Assembly (NCBI RefSeq): GCF_024206495.1
Contig: NZ_JAMBPQ010000023.1
Coordinates: 50,029-114,028 of the forward strand
From: Paraburkholderia sp. CNPSo 3272
Lineage (GTDB): Bacteria; Pseudomonadota; Gammaproteobacteria; Burkholderiales; Burkholderiaceae
Direction: 5' to 3'
Length of the DNA stretch: 64,000 nucleotides
The position numbers and the translations under genes were made by a program. Shown here piece by piece: positions 8,200-16,060 of this stretch (its first letter is position 1; each line of letters opens with the position of its first letter). The notes beneath the pieces are model-generated. The model saw only the letters and a program-made list of their open reading frames with translations, was not told the DNA's origin and ran no database searches.

Positions 8200-8517
8200 A
8201 TGCATCAAGACACCTCCTCCTCGTCGACCGTCTGTGAAGACCTGTCGCACTGCCTTCCTGGTTTCACGTTGACTCACACCGTTCATCTGGTGTCCGGTCT
8301 GGACCTCGGCGTCGTGTCGACCGCTGCCGGTGTGCTCGACGGCGAACAGGTGGTCGTCGACCGTTGGGCCGTGACCCGCTTCGGCGACGTGCTCGAGCAA
8401 AAAATCGTATTTGGCGACATGACCGAAAGGCGGGCGGCCCGGCTGCGCGAACAGCTCGCGGCCGTCGACGGCGTGTTGCGCGCGAAGATAGAGCATCATT
8501 TCGTGCGCGCCCGCTGA
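8200..8517 (+). CDS. Small ACT-like protein, function unknown
   Basis: A 105-residue cytoplasmic protein with no signal peptide. I do not recognise it by name. After a Ser/Cys-rich start, the order of predicted elements looks like an ACT fold: a strand (LTHTVHLV), the helix-start signature SGLDLGVVSTAAGVLDG, a strand (VVVDRWAVTRFG), a strand (LEQKIVFG), a long helix (ERRAARLREQLAAVDGV) and a final strand (LRAKIEHHFV). ACT domains usually sense small metabolites or form regulatory dimers. GGAG precedes the ATG. It is the first gene behind the promoter/operator at 7984-8035 and is 43 bp upstream of the ROK kinase, so a role in that sugar pathway is plausible. The fold assignment is by eye. Confidence 0.6.
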   Translation: MHQDTSSSSTVCEDLSHCLPGFTLTHTVHLVSGLDLGVVSTAAGVLDGEQVVVDRWAVTRFGDVLEQKIVFGDMTERRAARLREQLAAVDGVLRAKIEHHFVRAR

Positions 8518-8560
8518 AACTGCAGGCTCGCGTCGCCGATGCACTGAACGAGGAGCCAGC

Positions 8561-9517
8561 GTGCCAGATACCAGCGTTGAACAGGGGCAACACTCACGCG
8601 TCTTTGTCGCGGACATTGGCGGCTCGTACATCAGGCTCGCTGTATCGGACCGTCCGGGCAGCGTGCGCCTCGTCGAATGCGTGCCGACGCCCGTCGACAG
8701 CTGGGAGGCGTTCGGCGCGGCCCTCGAAGCCCTGGTGGCCCGTCATATCGGCGAGACTCGCTCGTCCTTCGTGATCTCGATGGCGGGCGCGATCGATCCC
8801 GCAAGCGGCGTGATTTGCGCGTCCAACGTCCCATGCGTCTCGGGCCGCGTGCTCGGCGCGGCGTTGTCCTCCCGGCTCCAGCGGCGCATCCGCGTTGCCA
8901 ACGACGCGGACTGCCTCGCATTGGCCGAGGCCGTCGAGGGCGCAGGCGCGGGCCACGATGTCGTGTTTGGCGTGGTCCTCGGCTCCGGTGTCGGCGGCGG
9001 GCTGGTCGTGGGCGGCCGCGTGGTGGGCGGCGCGAGCGGCATCGCGGGTGAGTGGGGCCACGGGCTGCCCGTGAGCACGCACGTCGACTTCGACGGCATG
9101 GGCCACGCGGAGCCCGTGATGGCATTGCGTTGCGGCTGCGGGCGAGTGGGCTGCGTCGATACTATCGGCGCGGCACGCGGTCTGGAACGCCTCCACGCAC
9201 TCCTGAGCGGCGAACGCAAAGACAGCCACACCCTTCTCGACGACTGGCAGCACGGCGGCGAGCGCGCGCGGCGCACCGTTTGCGCGTGGCTCGCGCTGGT
9301 CTCGGAACCGCTCGCGGCCGTGGTCAATATCACGGGCGCTACCGTCGTCCCGGTTTGCGGCGGCCTGTCGAATGTGGCCCCATTGATCGACGCGCTGGAT
9401 GCGGCCGTGCGCAAGCGCACGCTGCGGCAGTTTCACGAACGCGTCGTCGTTCCGGGCGCGTTCCGAAGTGACGGCGGACTCATCGGCGCGGCCATCATCG
9501 CGAGGCAGGACGACTAG
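8561..9517 (+). CDS. ROK-family sugar kinase
   Basis: A 318-residue ROK kinase. The N-terminal phosphate motif reads FVADIGGSYIRLAVSD, the catalytic aspartate lies in VANDADCLALAEA, and the glycine-rich phosphate loop reads GVVLGSGVGGGLVV. The zinc-binding motif of ROK proteins is present as GEWGHGLP followed by CGCGRVGCVDT. Without an N-terminal helix-turn-helix it is a kinase rather than a repressor, probably for glucose, fructose or an N-acyl sugar. The start is a GTG, supported by GAGGAGCCAGC just upstream. It is probably cotranscribed with the ACT-like gene and lies close to the dehydratase, but the order of steps in the pathway cannot be deduced. Confidence 0.85.
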   Translation: MPDTSVEQGQHSRVFVADIGGSYIRLAVSDRPGSVRLVECVPTPVDSWEAFGAALEALVARHIGETRSSFVISMAGAIDPASGVICASNVPCVSGRVLGAALSSRLQRRIRVANDADCLALAEAVEGAGAGHDVVFGVVLGSGVGGGLVVGGRVVGGASGIAGEWGHGLPVSTHVDFDGMGHAEPVMALRCGCGRVGCVDTIGAARGLERLHALLSGERKDSHTLLDDWQHGGERARRTVCAWLALVSEPLAAVVNITGATVVPVCGGLSNVAPLIDALDAAVRKRTLRQFHERVVVPGAFRSDGGLIGAAIIARQDD

Positions 9518-9639
9518 CCAGCGCCTAACGCGCCGCGATCGCACGCACAGGAAAAATGGGCTTGCGACGCCTAAACTGATCTATGAAGCCAGACGGCTAT
9601 CGGTCAGCGTGTGGATCTGCGGCTACCGGGGTAAGCATC

Positions 9640-10305
9640 ATGAAAGCGCGTGAATTGTGCAGACTCGTGCTCGTGCTCGTGGCGTTATGCATCAGCGCCG
9701 GGGCGAGCGCGGGCAGAGGCGGCGGATGGGTGCATGGCGGCGGCGGTGGCTGGGGCGGCGGTGGAGGCGGCGGCTGGGGCGGCGCGAATCACAGCGGCGG
9801 CTGGAGCGGCGGCTACCATGGCGGCTATAACGGCGGCGCCTGGTATCACGGCGGTTATTACCACGGCGGCTACTACCATGGCGGTTACTACCACGGCTAC
9901 GGCTGGTATCACGGCGGCTACTATCACGGCTGGTATGGCTGCTGCGGGTCGGCGAGCGTCGGCTTCTACTTCGGCCCCGGCTTCATCTACGGCTATCCGT
10001 TCTATCCGTACTACTATCCGCCGTACGTCGCGGGCGTCTATTACCCCTACGTTTCCGGCGATTTCTCGCAGCCCACGCAGTGGATCGAACAAGGCCAGGG
10101 CCAGGCCCAGGCCGAGCCCCAGTACGGCGGCGCCAATATGTACGATCAAAACGAGCAGTACGGGCAAGGCGGCCAAAGCGGCCAGGGTGGCGAGGCGCCA
10201 TACGGCGTCTGGTACTACTGCGTCGCGTCACAGACCTACTACCCCTACGTACGGACCTGCGCGGGTGGCTGGCAGCAGGTGCCCGCGCGGCCGCCTGACA
10301 GTTGA
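9640..10305 (+). CDS. Secreted Gly/Tyr/His-rich repeat protein
   Basis: A 221-residue predicted exported protein of unknown function. A signal peptide is clear (LVLVLVALCISAGASA, cleavage near residue 24). It is followed by a low-complexity region of poly-Gly with Trp, then repeated YYHGG/WYHGG units over about residues 55-105, giving some ten histidines spaced by Tyr and Gly. A Tyr/Pro-rich hydrophobic middle (GYPFYPYYYPPYVAGVYYPY) and a Gln/Gly-rich linker follow. The C-terminus holds a compact motif, VWYYCVASQTYYPYVRTCAG, with two cysteines, which recurs as a C-terminal unit in Gly-rich exported proteins of this group. The ATG at 9640 is chosen because GGGGTAAG precedes it and it begins the signal peptide. 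The His-rich repeats could bind metal or haem; this is speculation. Confidence 0.75.
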   Translation: MKARELCRLVLVLVALCISAGASAGRGGGWVHGGGGGWGGGGGGGWGGANHSGGWSGGYHGGYNGGAWYHGGYYHGGYYHGGYYHGYGWYHGGYYHGWYGCCGSASVGFYFGPGFIYGYPFYPYYYPPYVAGVYYPYVSGDFSQPTQWIEQGQGQAQAEPQYGGANMYDQNEQYGQGGQSGQGGEAPYGVWYYCVASQTYYPYVRTCAGGWQQVPARPPDS

Positions 10306-10316
10306 ATGACGGCGCG

Positions 10317-11414
10317 TCAGCGCACCGGGTAGCGTTCGGCGTCGGCGTGCCGGAACGTCAGGCCATGGCCATGGCGCGCGAGGTCGGGCGCGATATGCCC
10401 GCCGTGCAGGCGCGGCGCGCCTTCGAACAGCATGGCCTCGATGCGCGCGTGATCGTGAAACCACTCGAGATGCACGAGGCGCCGCGCCGCGCACGCCACG
10501 TGCAGATGCAGCGCCGGCGCGCAATGCGCCGAGAGCGGCGTATGCCACGCATCGCACAGCGCGTCGGCCTGCAGAAAGCCGGTGATGCCGCAGCAGCGCG
10601 TGGCGTCGGCCTGCAGCACGTCGACGGCGTGGCTTTCCAGCAGTGCGCGGAAGTCGTCTGCCGTGTAGGCGTATTCGCCCGCCGCGAGCGCCATGCGCGC
10701 GGGCAGGGCGGCGCGCAACGCGGCGAGGCCGCGGCGATCGTCCGACGAGACCGGCTCCTCGAACCACTGCACGTCCTCTTGCGCGAAGCATTGCGCGAGC
10801 CACTGCGCCTCCTTGATCTCATACGCGCCGTTGGCATCGACAAAGAGGCCCGCCGTATTGCCAATCGCCTGGCGCGCCGCCTTCACGCGCGCCGGGTCGT
10901 CAGCCGGGTGCGAGCCGACTTTCATCTTGACCCACGCGCAGCCGTCGTCCTCGACCCAGCCGCGCAGCTGCTTCGTGAGCGTTTTCAGGTTGTAGCTCGT
11001 GAAGCCGCCGCTGCCGTACACGGGCACGCGCTCGCGCTGCATGCCGCGCAGCGCGCATAGCGGGATGCCGAGCGCCTTCGCCTTGAGGTCCCAGAGGGCG
11101 GCATCGACGGCCGAAATCGCGCAGGCCGCGAGGCCCGGCCGGCCGATGTTGCGCACGGCTCGCTGCATTTCGAGGTTGATGCGCGCGATGTCGAAGAGGT
11201 CGTGCTGACGCACGGCGTCGCCGAGCACGCTCTCCACGAGCGCCGTGGCGCTCGCATGCGCATAGGTATAGCCCACGCCGGTGAAGCCGAGCGCGTCGAT
11301 TTCGACCAGCACGAGCGTGGTGGAACGCCAGGCGATGGTGCCGTCCGCTTCGGGGTGGTCGGTGGGGATCGTATAGGCTCGGGCTTTGAGGCGCGTCACT
11401 CGTGTTGCATTCAT
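10317..11414 (-). CDS. Enolase-superfamily enzyme (mandelate racemase/muconate lactonising type)
   Basis: A 365-residue TIM-barrel enzyme with the capping domain expected of the family. The catalytic KxK is seen as VKMKVGSHP. The metal ligands are in LFVDANGAY (Asp), WFEEPVSSDD (Glu) and AGEYAYT (Glu). A DAT..GGIT-like segment appears here as DATRCCGITGFL, and SAHCAPALHLH supplies the C-terminal catalytic-region His. Members abstract a proton next to a carboxylate, giving racemisation, cycloisomerisation or sugar-acid dehydration. The substrate cannot be told. It is 21 bp downstream of the broken molybdenum hydroxylase large subunit on the same strand and may share its transcript. Its stop is 11 bp from the stop of the convergent Gly-rich gene. 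Confidence 0.85.
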   Translation of the reverse strand: MNATRVTRLKARAYTIPTDHPEADGTIAWRSTTLVLVEIDALGFTGVGYTYAHASATALVESVLGDAVRQHDLFDIARINLEMQRAVRNIGRPGLAACAISAVDAALWDLKAKALGIPLCALRGMQRERVPVYGSGGFTSYNLKTLTKQLRGWVEDDGCAWVKMKVGSHPADDPARVKAARQAIGNTAGLFVDANGAYEIKEAQWLAQCFAQEDVQWFEEPVSSDDRRGLAALRAALPARMALAAGEYAYTADDFRALLESHAVDVLQADATRCCGITGFLQADALCDAWHTPLSAHCAPALHLHVACAARRLVHLEWFHDHARIEAMLFEGAPRLHGGHIAPDLARHGHGLTFRHADAERYPVR

Positions 11415-11435
11415 GGCGTCGGGTCCGGGCCAGTT

Positions 11436-13182
11436 TCACAGCAGCTTGTCGAGCGTGATTGGCAGATCGCGCACGCGCTTGCCCGTGGCGTTGTAGATCG
11501 CGTTCGCCACGGCGGCGGCCACGCCCACCACGCCGATTTCACCTACGCCCTTCGCGCCGAGCGGATTCACCACGTCGTCGTGTTCGTCCACGAACAGCAC
11601 GTCGATCTCGCCGATGTCGCGATTGACCGGCACGTGATATTCCGCGAGGTTGTGATTCATGATGCGCCCGAGCGCATGGTCGAATTGCGCTTCCTCCTGG
11701 AGCGCCATGCCGATGCCCCACACCACGCCGCCGGCGATCTGGTTTGCGGCGGTCTTCGGGTTGACGATGCGGCCCGCCGCGACGGCGCTCACCACGCGCG
11801 CCACGCGTACCATGCCGAGCGCTTCGTCCACGCGCACTTCGGCGAACACGGCCGAATGCGTCGCCATGGAATACTGCTTCTGGAGCGCCTCTGGCTTGAG
11901 CGTGACCTGCGCTTCGAGCGTTTTCATTCCCGCGTCGGCGAGAACGTCGGCAATGCGGGCGCGCGTCTCGGGCCGGCCAGCGCTCTCGCTCAACCTCACC
12001 TCACCGCCTTCGATCACGAGCGCTTCGTCCAGCATACCGGGGTCGAGATTGGCGAACGACACGCCGCCGTGCGCGGGCAGCAGTTGTGCGAGGCGCGAGC
12101 GCAACTGCGTGCAGGCGAGCGATGCGGCGCTGCCCACGGAAGCCACGGTCCACGAGCCGCCTTCGATCGGCGCGGGCGGCAGTGATGTGTCGCCGAGCGT
12201 GAACTCGACATCGTCGATGGCCATGCGCAGCGCGTCGGCGGCGATCTGCGAAATGGCGGTGTAGGTGCCGGTGCCGATATCGGCCGTGGCGCTGGCGAGT
12301 TCGAGCCGTCCTTGCGCATTGAGGACGGCGCGCACGGTCGCTTCTGTCTGCAATGCCTCCCAGATGCCTGTGGCCATGCCGTAGCCCACCAGCTCGTGGC
12401 CCTCGCGCATGGCGCGCGGCGTGGCAATGCGCGCGCCCCAGCCAAAACGCTCGGCGCCTTGCGCGTAGCAGTCGAGCAGCGCCTTGCTCGAATACGGCAA
12501 CTGCTTGTTCGCGTCTTCGTCGGCGTAATTGCGGATGCGCAGTTCGAGCGGATCCATGTCCAGCGCGACGGCCAGTTCGTCCATGGCGCATTCGAGCGCG
12601 TAGAGACCTTGCGCGGCGCCGGGCGCACGCATGTCGAGCGGCGTGAACACGTCGAGCCGCCCTAGCTTGTAGCCGAGCTGGACGTGCGGTGCGCGATAGA
12701 GCTGGCCCGTCCAGTTGACGACCACGTCGGTGAAGTCCTCGAACTGCGAGGTTTCTCCCACGGCTTCGTGGATGATCGCTTCGAGACGGCCGTCGCTTTG
12801 CGCGGCGAGCGCAACGTGCTGGATCGAGGCGGGCCGGTGTCCGAACGTGAACATCTGCGCGCGCGTGAGCGCCACGCGCACGGGCAGGCGCAGCACGCGC
12901 GCCGCCATCATCGCTAGCGGCAGATGGTATTGCGGCCGCAAGCCGGAGCCGAACGCGCCGCCCACGAACGGCGAAATCACGCGTACGCGGTCCGACCCCT
13001 CCACGGAGAAGGGCGGCTTCGAGCCGCCGCCGGCACCGCGCGGCCACGCGTACCGGGCGCTCGCGCGCGCCCACGCCCGCGTCGACGCGTTTTACCTTGC
13101 TGCGGCCATCCACGCGCGAAAGCGGCGCGCCGATGCGCGCGACCGGGCTCGCCGCGCGGCGAGCTTCATAGGCGGTACTCAT
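11436..13182 (-). pseudogene. Molybdopterin-binding large subunit of a PaoC-like hydroxylase, disrupted by internal deletion and frameshift
   Basis: The gene starts normally. GGGGAGGAATCAGC precedes the ATG at 13182, which overlaps the stop of the FAD subunit, and 30 residues follow ending VDGRSKV, a standard large-subunit N-terminus. At 13,092 family similarity stops. It resumes in another frame at about 12,992 with DRVRVISPFVGGAFG and then runs about 515 residues to the usual end (GAKGVGEIGVVGVAAAVANA), including the catalytic-type Glu in GVGEIG. Intact PaoC-type subunits are about 730 residues, so roughly 170-200 codons are missing, replaced by about 100 bp that fit neither frame. The internal GTG at 13004 cannot yield a full enzyme. 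Sequencing or assembly error is the main alternative. Confidence 0.8.
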
Positions 13183-14210
13183 GCTGATTCCTCCCCGGAG
13201 TCTTCTACCCGATCGCCCTCGGCACGGGGTGCCAGCGCCTGTTCGAATGCGCGCACGATCGCGCGCCGCGCGAGATCTACCTTGAACGCATTGCCGGGAC
13301 GCGGGTCGGCGCGCGCGACCACGGCGTCGGCGTAGTGTTCGATGGCGCGGGTGTCGTCGACAGCACGGCCGATCAGCCGCTCTTCTGCTTCGCGGTCCCG
13401 CCAGGGCTTGTGCGCGACGCCGCCCAGCGCGCAGCCCAGCGCGCACATCGTGCCGCCCTCCACGCGCACGCCGAGCGCGACCGAAACGAGCGCGAACGCA
13501 TACGACTGGCGATCGCGCAGCTTCAGATACGTGAAGTGCTGCGCATAGCCCTCGCGCGGCAATTCGACGGCGGTGATGAGTTCTTCGTCGGCGAGCGTCG
13601 TTTCGCGGTGCGGCGTGTGGCCCGGCAGGCGGTGCAGGCTTTCGAAGGGCAGCGTGCGCGTGCCGTGCCGGCCTGCCACGTGCAGTGAGGCGTCGAGCGC
13701 TTCGAGCGCGACGCACATGTCCGATGGATGCGTGGCGATGCAGTGGTCGCTCGCGCCGAAGATCGCGTGCATGCGGTTCACGCCGTTCAGCGCCGCGCAG
13801 CCGGTGCCCGGCGCGCGCTTGTTGCAGCAGGTGGCGGGGTCGTAAAAGTAGAGGCAGCGCGTGCGCTGGAGCAGATTGCCGCCCACGGTCGCCGCGTTGC
13901 GGATCTGCGCGGACGCCCCGGCGAGCAGCGCCTGCGCGAGCAGCGGATAGCGCTCGATCACACGCGCGTCCCATGCCAGCGCGCTATTGGTGGCGAGCGC
14001 GCCAATGCGCAGGCCGCCGTCCTGCGTCGGCTCGATGTCGCGCAACGGCAGCCGCGTGATGTCGATGATCGCGGCGGGGCGCATGACGTCCTCGCGCATC
14101 AGATCGACGAGATTCGTGCCGCCCGCGAGGAATTCGGCGCCGGGGGTGACGTAGTGCAGGCGCACCGCGTCGGCCACGCTCTTCGCGCGCGCGTACGAGA
14201 AGCGGTTCAT
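13179..14210 (-). CDS. FAD-binding subunit of molybdenum hydroxylase (PaoB-like)
   Basis: A 343-residue medium subunit of the xanthine-oxidase family. The N-terminal FAD-binding part has AEFLAGGTNLVDLMRED and ATVGGNLLQRTRC. The cysteine pattern RTRCLYFYDPATCCNKRAPG followed by TGC matches the extra iron-sulfur cluster loop known from E. coli PaoB. The C-terminal CO-dehydrogenase flavoprotein domain is complete. It passes electrons between the 2Fe-2S subunit and acceptors. The start at 14210 overlaps the stop of the preceding subunit (ATGA) and its own stop overlaps the next start, so translation is coupled across all three genes. Its partner large subunit is broken, so the complex is probably non-functional. 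Confidence 0.88.
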   Translation of the reverse strand: MNRFSYARAKSVADAVRLHYVTPGAEFLAGGTNLVDLMREDVMRPAAIIDITRLPLRDIEPTQDGGLRIGALATNSALAWDARVIERYPLLAQALLAGASAQIRNAATVGGNLLQRTRCLYFYDPATCCNKRAPGTGCAALNGVNRMHAIFGASDHCIATHPSDMCVALEALDASLHVAGRHGTRTLPFESLHRLPGHTPHRETTLADEELITAVELPREGYAQHFTYLKLRDRQSYAFALVSVALGVRVEGGTMCALGCALGGVAHKPWRDREAEERLIGRAVDDTRAIEHYADAVVARADPRPGNAFKVDLARRAIVRAFEQALAPRAEGDRVEDSGEESA

Positions 14211-14785
14211 GGTGCGTCTCCTTCTTGTTCGCTGCTGGCGAGGTCCTGCGCGCGGCGCACGCTTTCCACGGCGTTCGCGATGTTTACGTATGCGCCGCAG
14301 CGGCACAGATTGCCGCTCATCTGCTCGCGCACGTCGTCACGGCAATGGGCGTGGCCTTCGGCGAGCAGCCCCACGGCAGAGCAGATCTGGCCCGGCGTGC
14401 AGTAGCCGCACTGGAACGCATCGTGGTCGATGAAGGCCTGCTGCACGGGGTGCAGCACGTCGTCCTGCGCGATTCCCTCGATCGTCGTGATCTCCGCGCC
14501 GTCGTGCGACACGGCGAGCGCGAGACACGCATTGATGCGCGCGCCGTTGACGAGCACCGTGCACGCGCCGCACTGGCCGTGATCGCAACCTTTCTTCGTG
14601 CCGGTGAGATGAAGCTGCTCGCGCAGCAGGTCGAGCAGGCTGGTCCACGGTTCGACGCGCAGCGCATGGTGCGCGCCGTTGATCGCGAGTTCGATCGGCA
14701 CGGCTTCGCTGCGAAGATGCGTGTCATCGTGCCTCGCCTTTGCGTCGTGTGCGCGCGGCGCGCGGTTGCGGGTGGCTGTGTGCAT
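14207..14785 (-). CDS. 2Fe-2S subunit of molybdenum hydroxylase (PaoA-like)
   Basis: A 192-residue two-cluster ferredoxin subunit. The plant-type 2Fe-2S motif reads TKKGCDHGQCGACTVLVNG with the fourth Cys in NACLAL. The C-terminal helical-bundle cluster uses QCGYCTPGQ and NLCRCGAYVNI. E. coli PaoA is exported by Tat; here the N-terminus (MHTATRNRAPRAHDAK) has no Tat motif or hydrophobic stretch, so the complex looks cytoplasmic unless the true start is elsewhere. It is the first gene of the three-subunit operon, which encodes an aldehyde- or xanthine-type oxidoreductase. Confidence 0.88.
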   Translation of the reverse strand: MHTATRNRAPRAHDAKARHDDTHLRSEAVPIELAINGAHHALRVEPWTSLLDLLREQLHLTGTKKGCDHGQCGACTVLVNGARINACLALAVSHDGAEITTIEGIAQDDVLHPVQQAFIDHDAFQCGYCTPGQICSAVGLLAEGHAHCRDDVREQMSGNLCRCGAYVNIANAVESVRRAQDLASSEQEGDAP

Positions 14786-14874
14786 GACGGCCTCGTTATC
14801 AGGGCGGGTTGGGCTGGAATGGTCGCGATCATGCAGTGCGCAATGCGCTTGCCTGGTGGTTCGGGTGCGTGCGG

Positions 14875-14890
14875 GGGCCCGATCGGGCCC
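14875..14890. repeat. Perfect 16-bp palindrome GGGCCCGATCGGGCCC
   Basis: A perfect, uninterrupted 16-bp palindrome lies between the end of the CDF gene and the start of the PaoA-like gene, five bases before the CDF stop codon region. It could be a protein-binding site or part of a terminator for the CDF transcript. No T-run follows, which argues against a standard terminator. Confidence 0.6.
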
Positions 14891-14895
14891 TCGAC

Positions 14896-15888
14896 CTATA
14901 GCGGATGCTCACCGTGTTCCGGCAACTCGGGCTCGAAAAACACCCAGCGCGCCGCAGGAAACGCCGCCTGCAAGTCGTTTTCGACACGGTCGATGATGCG
15001 CACCAGCTCGACGGCGTCGCAGCGCTCGGCGAGTTCGGCCTGTACTGCTACGAGCAGGCTGTCCGACCAGCGCAGCACGACGAGGCTGACCACGCGGCCG
15101 ATCTCGGGGCGCGCTTCGAGCCACGCGCGCATGTCCCGGCGCACGCTCGCGCGCGCCGCTTCGCCCACGATCAGCGACTTGATCTCGCGAAGCGCGAACA
15201 CGGCCGTCGCCATCATCACGCCGCCCACGCCGATGCTGCCGAGCGCGTCGAAGCCCGGCCAGCCGGTGAGGGCGGCCAGCCCCGTGCCGGCAATCGAGAC
15301 GACGAGGCTTGCGAGCGCCGCGGCGTCCTCGCCGATCGAGAGCATGTTCTCCAGTTCGCCGGTTTCGCGAAACCAGCGCCATAGACCGCCCGCGCGGCGC
15401 CGCCGGTCGACGGAGCGGATCGATGCGCGCAACGCGGTGCCCTCGGCGAGCGCCGCAACGGCCAGCACGCCCAAGGCGATCTGCACATGATCGACGCCGC
15501 TGTGATGCCAGAGCCGCCATGCACCGATGGCCATCGAAAGCAGGCCGCCGACGAAGAAAAACTGCAGCGCGACGAGCATGGCGTAGAAGTGCGTCTCGCG
15601 GCCAAAGCCAAGCGGATGCTGTTCGTCGGGCCGGTTGCGGGCCGCGCGCCGGCCCGCGATGAGCAAAAACTGATTCAGGCAGTCGGCGCTGGAGTGCGCG
15701 GCCTCGGCAAGCGTGGCGCCCGAATTCGTGTAGGCCGCGGCGGCGAACTTGCACAGCGCCACCACGACGTTGGACGCGAGCGCGTAGTAGACGGCGCGCG
15801 GGACCTTCGCGCTCGCCTGCCCAGTCGCGCCGCGCTCCATCAGAACCCCGGGATGTCGCGCGCCGCAACGTCTATCGTCTTGGTCCAT
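14896..15888 (-). CDS. Cation diffusion facilitator (CDF) transporter, ZnT9-like branch
   Basis: A 330-residue inner-membrane protein with about six hydrophobic segments and a soluble C-terminal dimerisation domain (SLVVLRWSDSLLVAVQAEL). The first metal-site motif is conserved as HSSADCLNQ (H..xD). The second site, normally HxxxD in segment five, reads SIGEDAAALASL with acidic residues and no His, a change seen in the SLC30A9-like branch. The branch is otherwise annotated as metal/proton antiporters, but its cargo is poorly defined. ATG 15888 is the track start; ATG 15840 is an alternative, and neither has a strong ribosome-binding site. It is divergent from the catalase. Confidence 0.82.
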   Translation of the reverse strand: MDQDDRRCGARHPGVLMERGATGQASAKVPRAVYYALASNVVVALCKFAAAAYTNSGATLAEAAHSSADCLNQFLLIAGRRAARNRPDEQHPLGFGRETHFYAMLVALQFFFVGGLLSMAIGAWRLWHHSGVDHVQIALGVLAVAALAEGTALRASIRSVDRRRRAGGLWRWFRETGELENMLSIGEDAAALASLVVSIAGTGLAALTGWPGFDALGSIGVGGVMMATAVFALREIKSLIVGEAARASVRRDMRAWLEARPEIGRVVSLVVLRWSDSLLVAVQAELAERCDAVELVRIIDRVENDLQAAFPAARWVFFEPELPEHGEHPL

Positions 15889-16060
15889 GCAGCCATCGTG
15901 CGCTCCCGTTCACGCCCCCTTATTGCGGGGGCGCAAATCGCATGCCCCGTGCGCGCGCGCCGGCGCGATTGCAAGGGCACATGGCTTGCTCTGCGGGCGG
16001 TGTCGGCGCTCGCCTGCAGACTGTGGCGAGCCATTCGGAGCACTCACCAGGAGCCACCCC

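Noticed and set aside
9685..10176. Ala/Val-rich minus-strand frame opposite the Gly-rich protein
   Set aside because: It is the mirror of the Gly/Tyr/His repeats. Repeat-coded valines and alanines mimic a membrane protein; no ribosome-binding site.
13040..13092. The ASARYAWPR stretch in the filler of the broken PaoC gene as the missing next part of the protein (family: TGxARYA)
   Set aside because: It lies about 40 bases too far from SKV and in another frame behind a stop codon, so it was treated as chance resemblance.
12001..13974. A 657-codon minus-strand frame through the molybdenum hydroxylase genes
   Set aside because: It is mostly out of frame with both subunits and rich in Arg/Ala; only its MSTAYEARR stretch is real, as the start of the broken large subunit.
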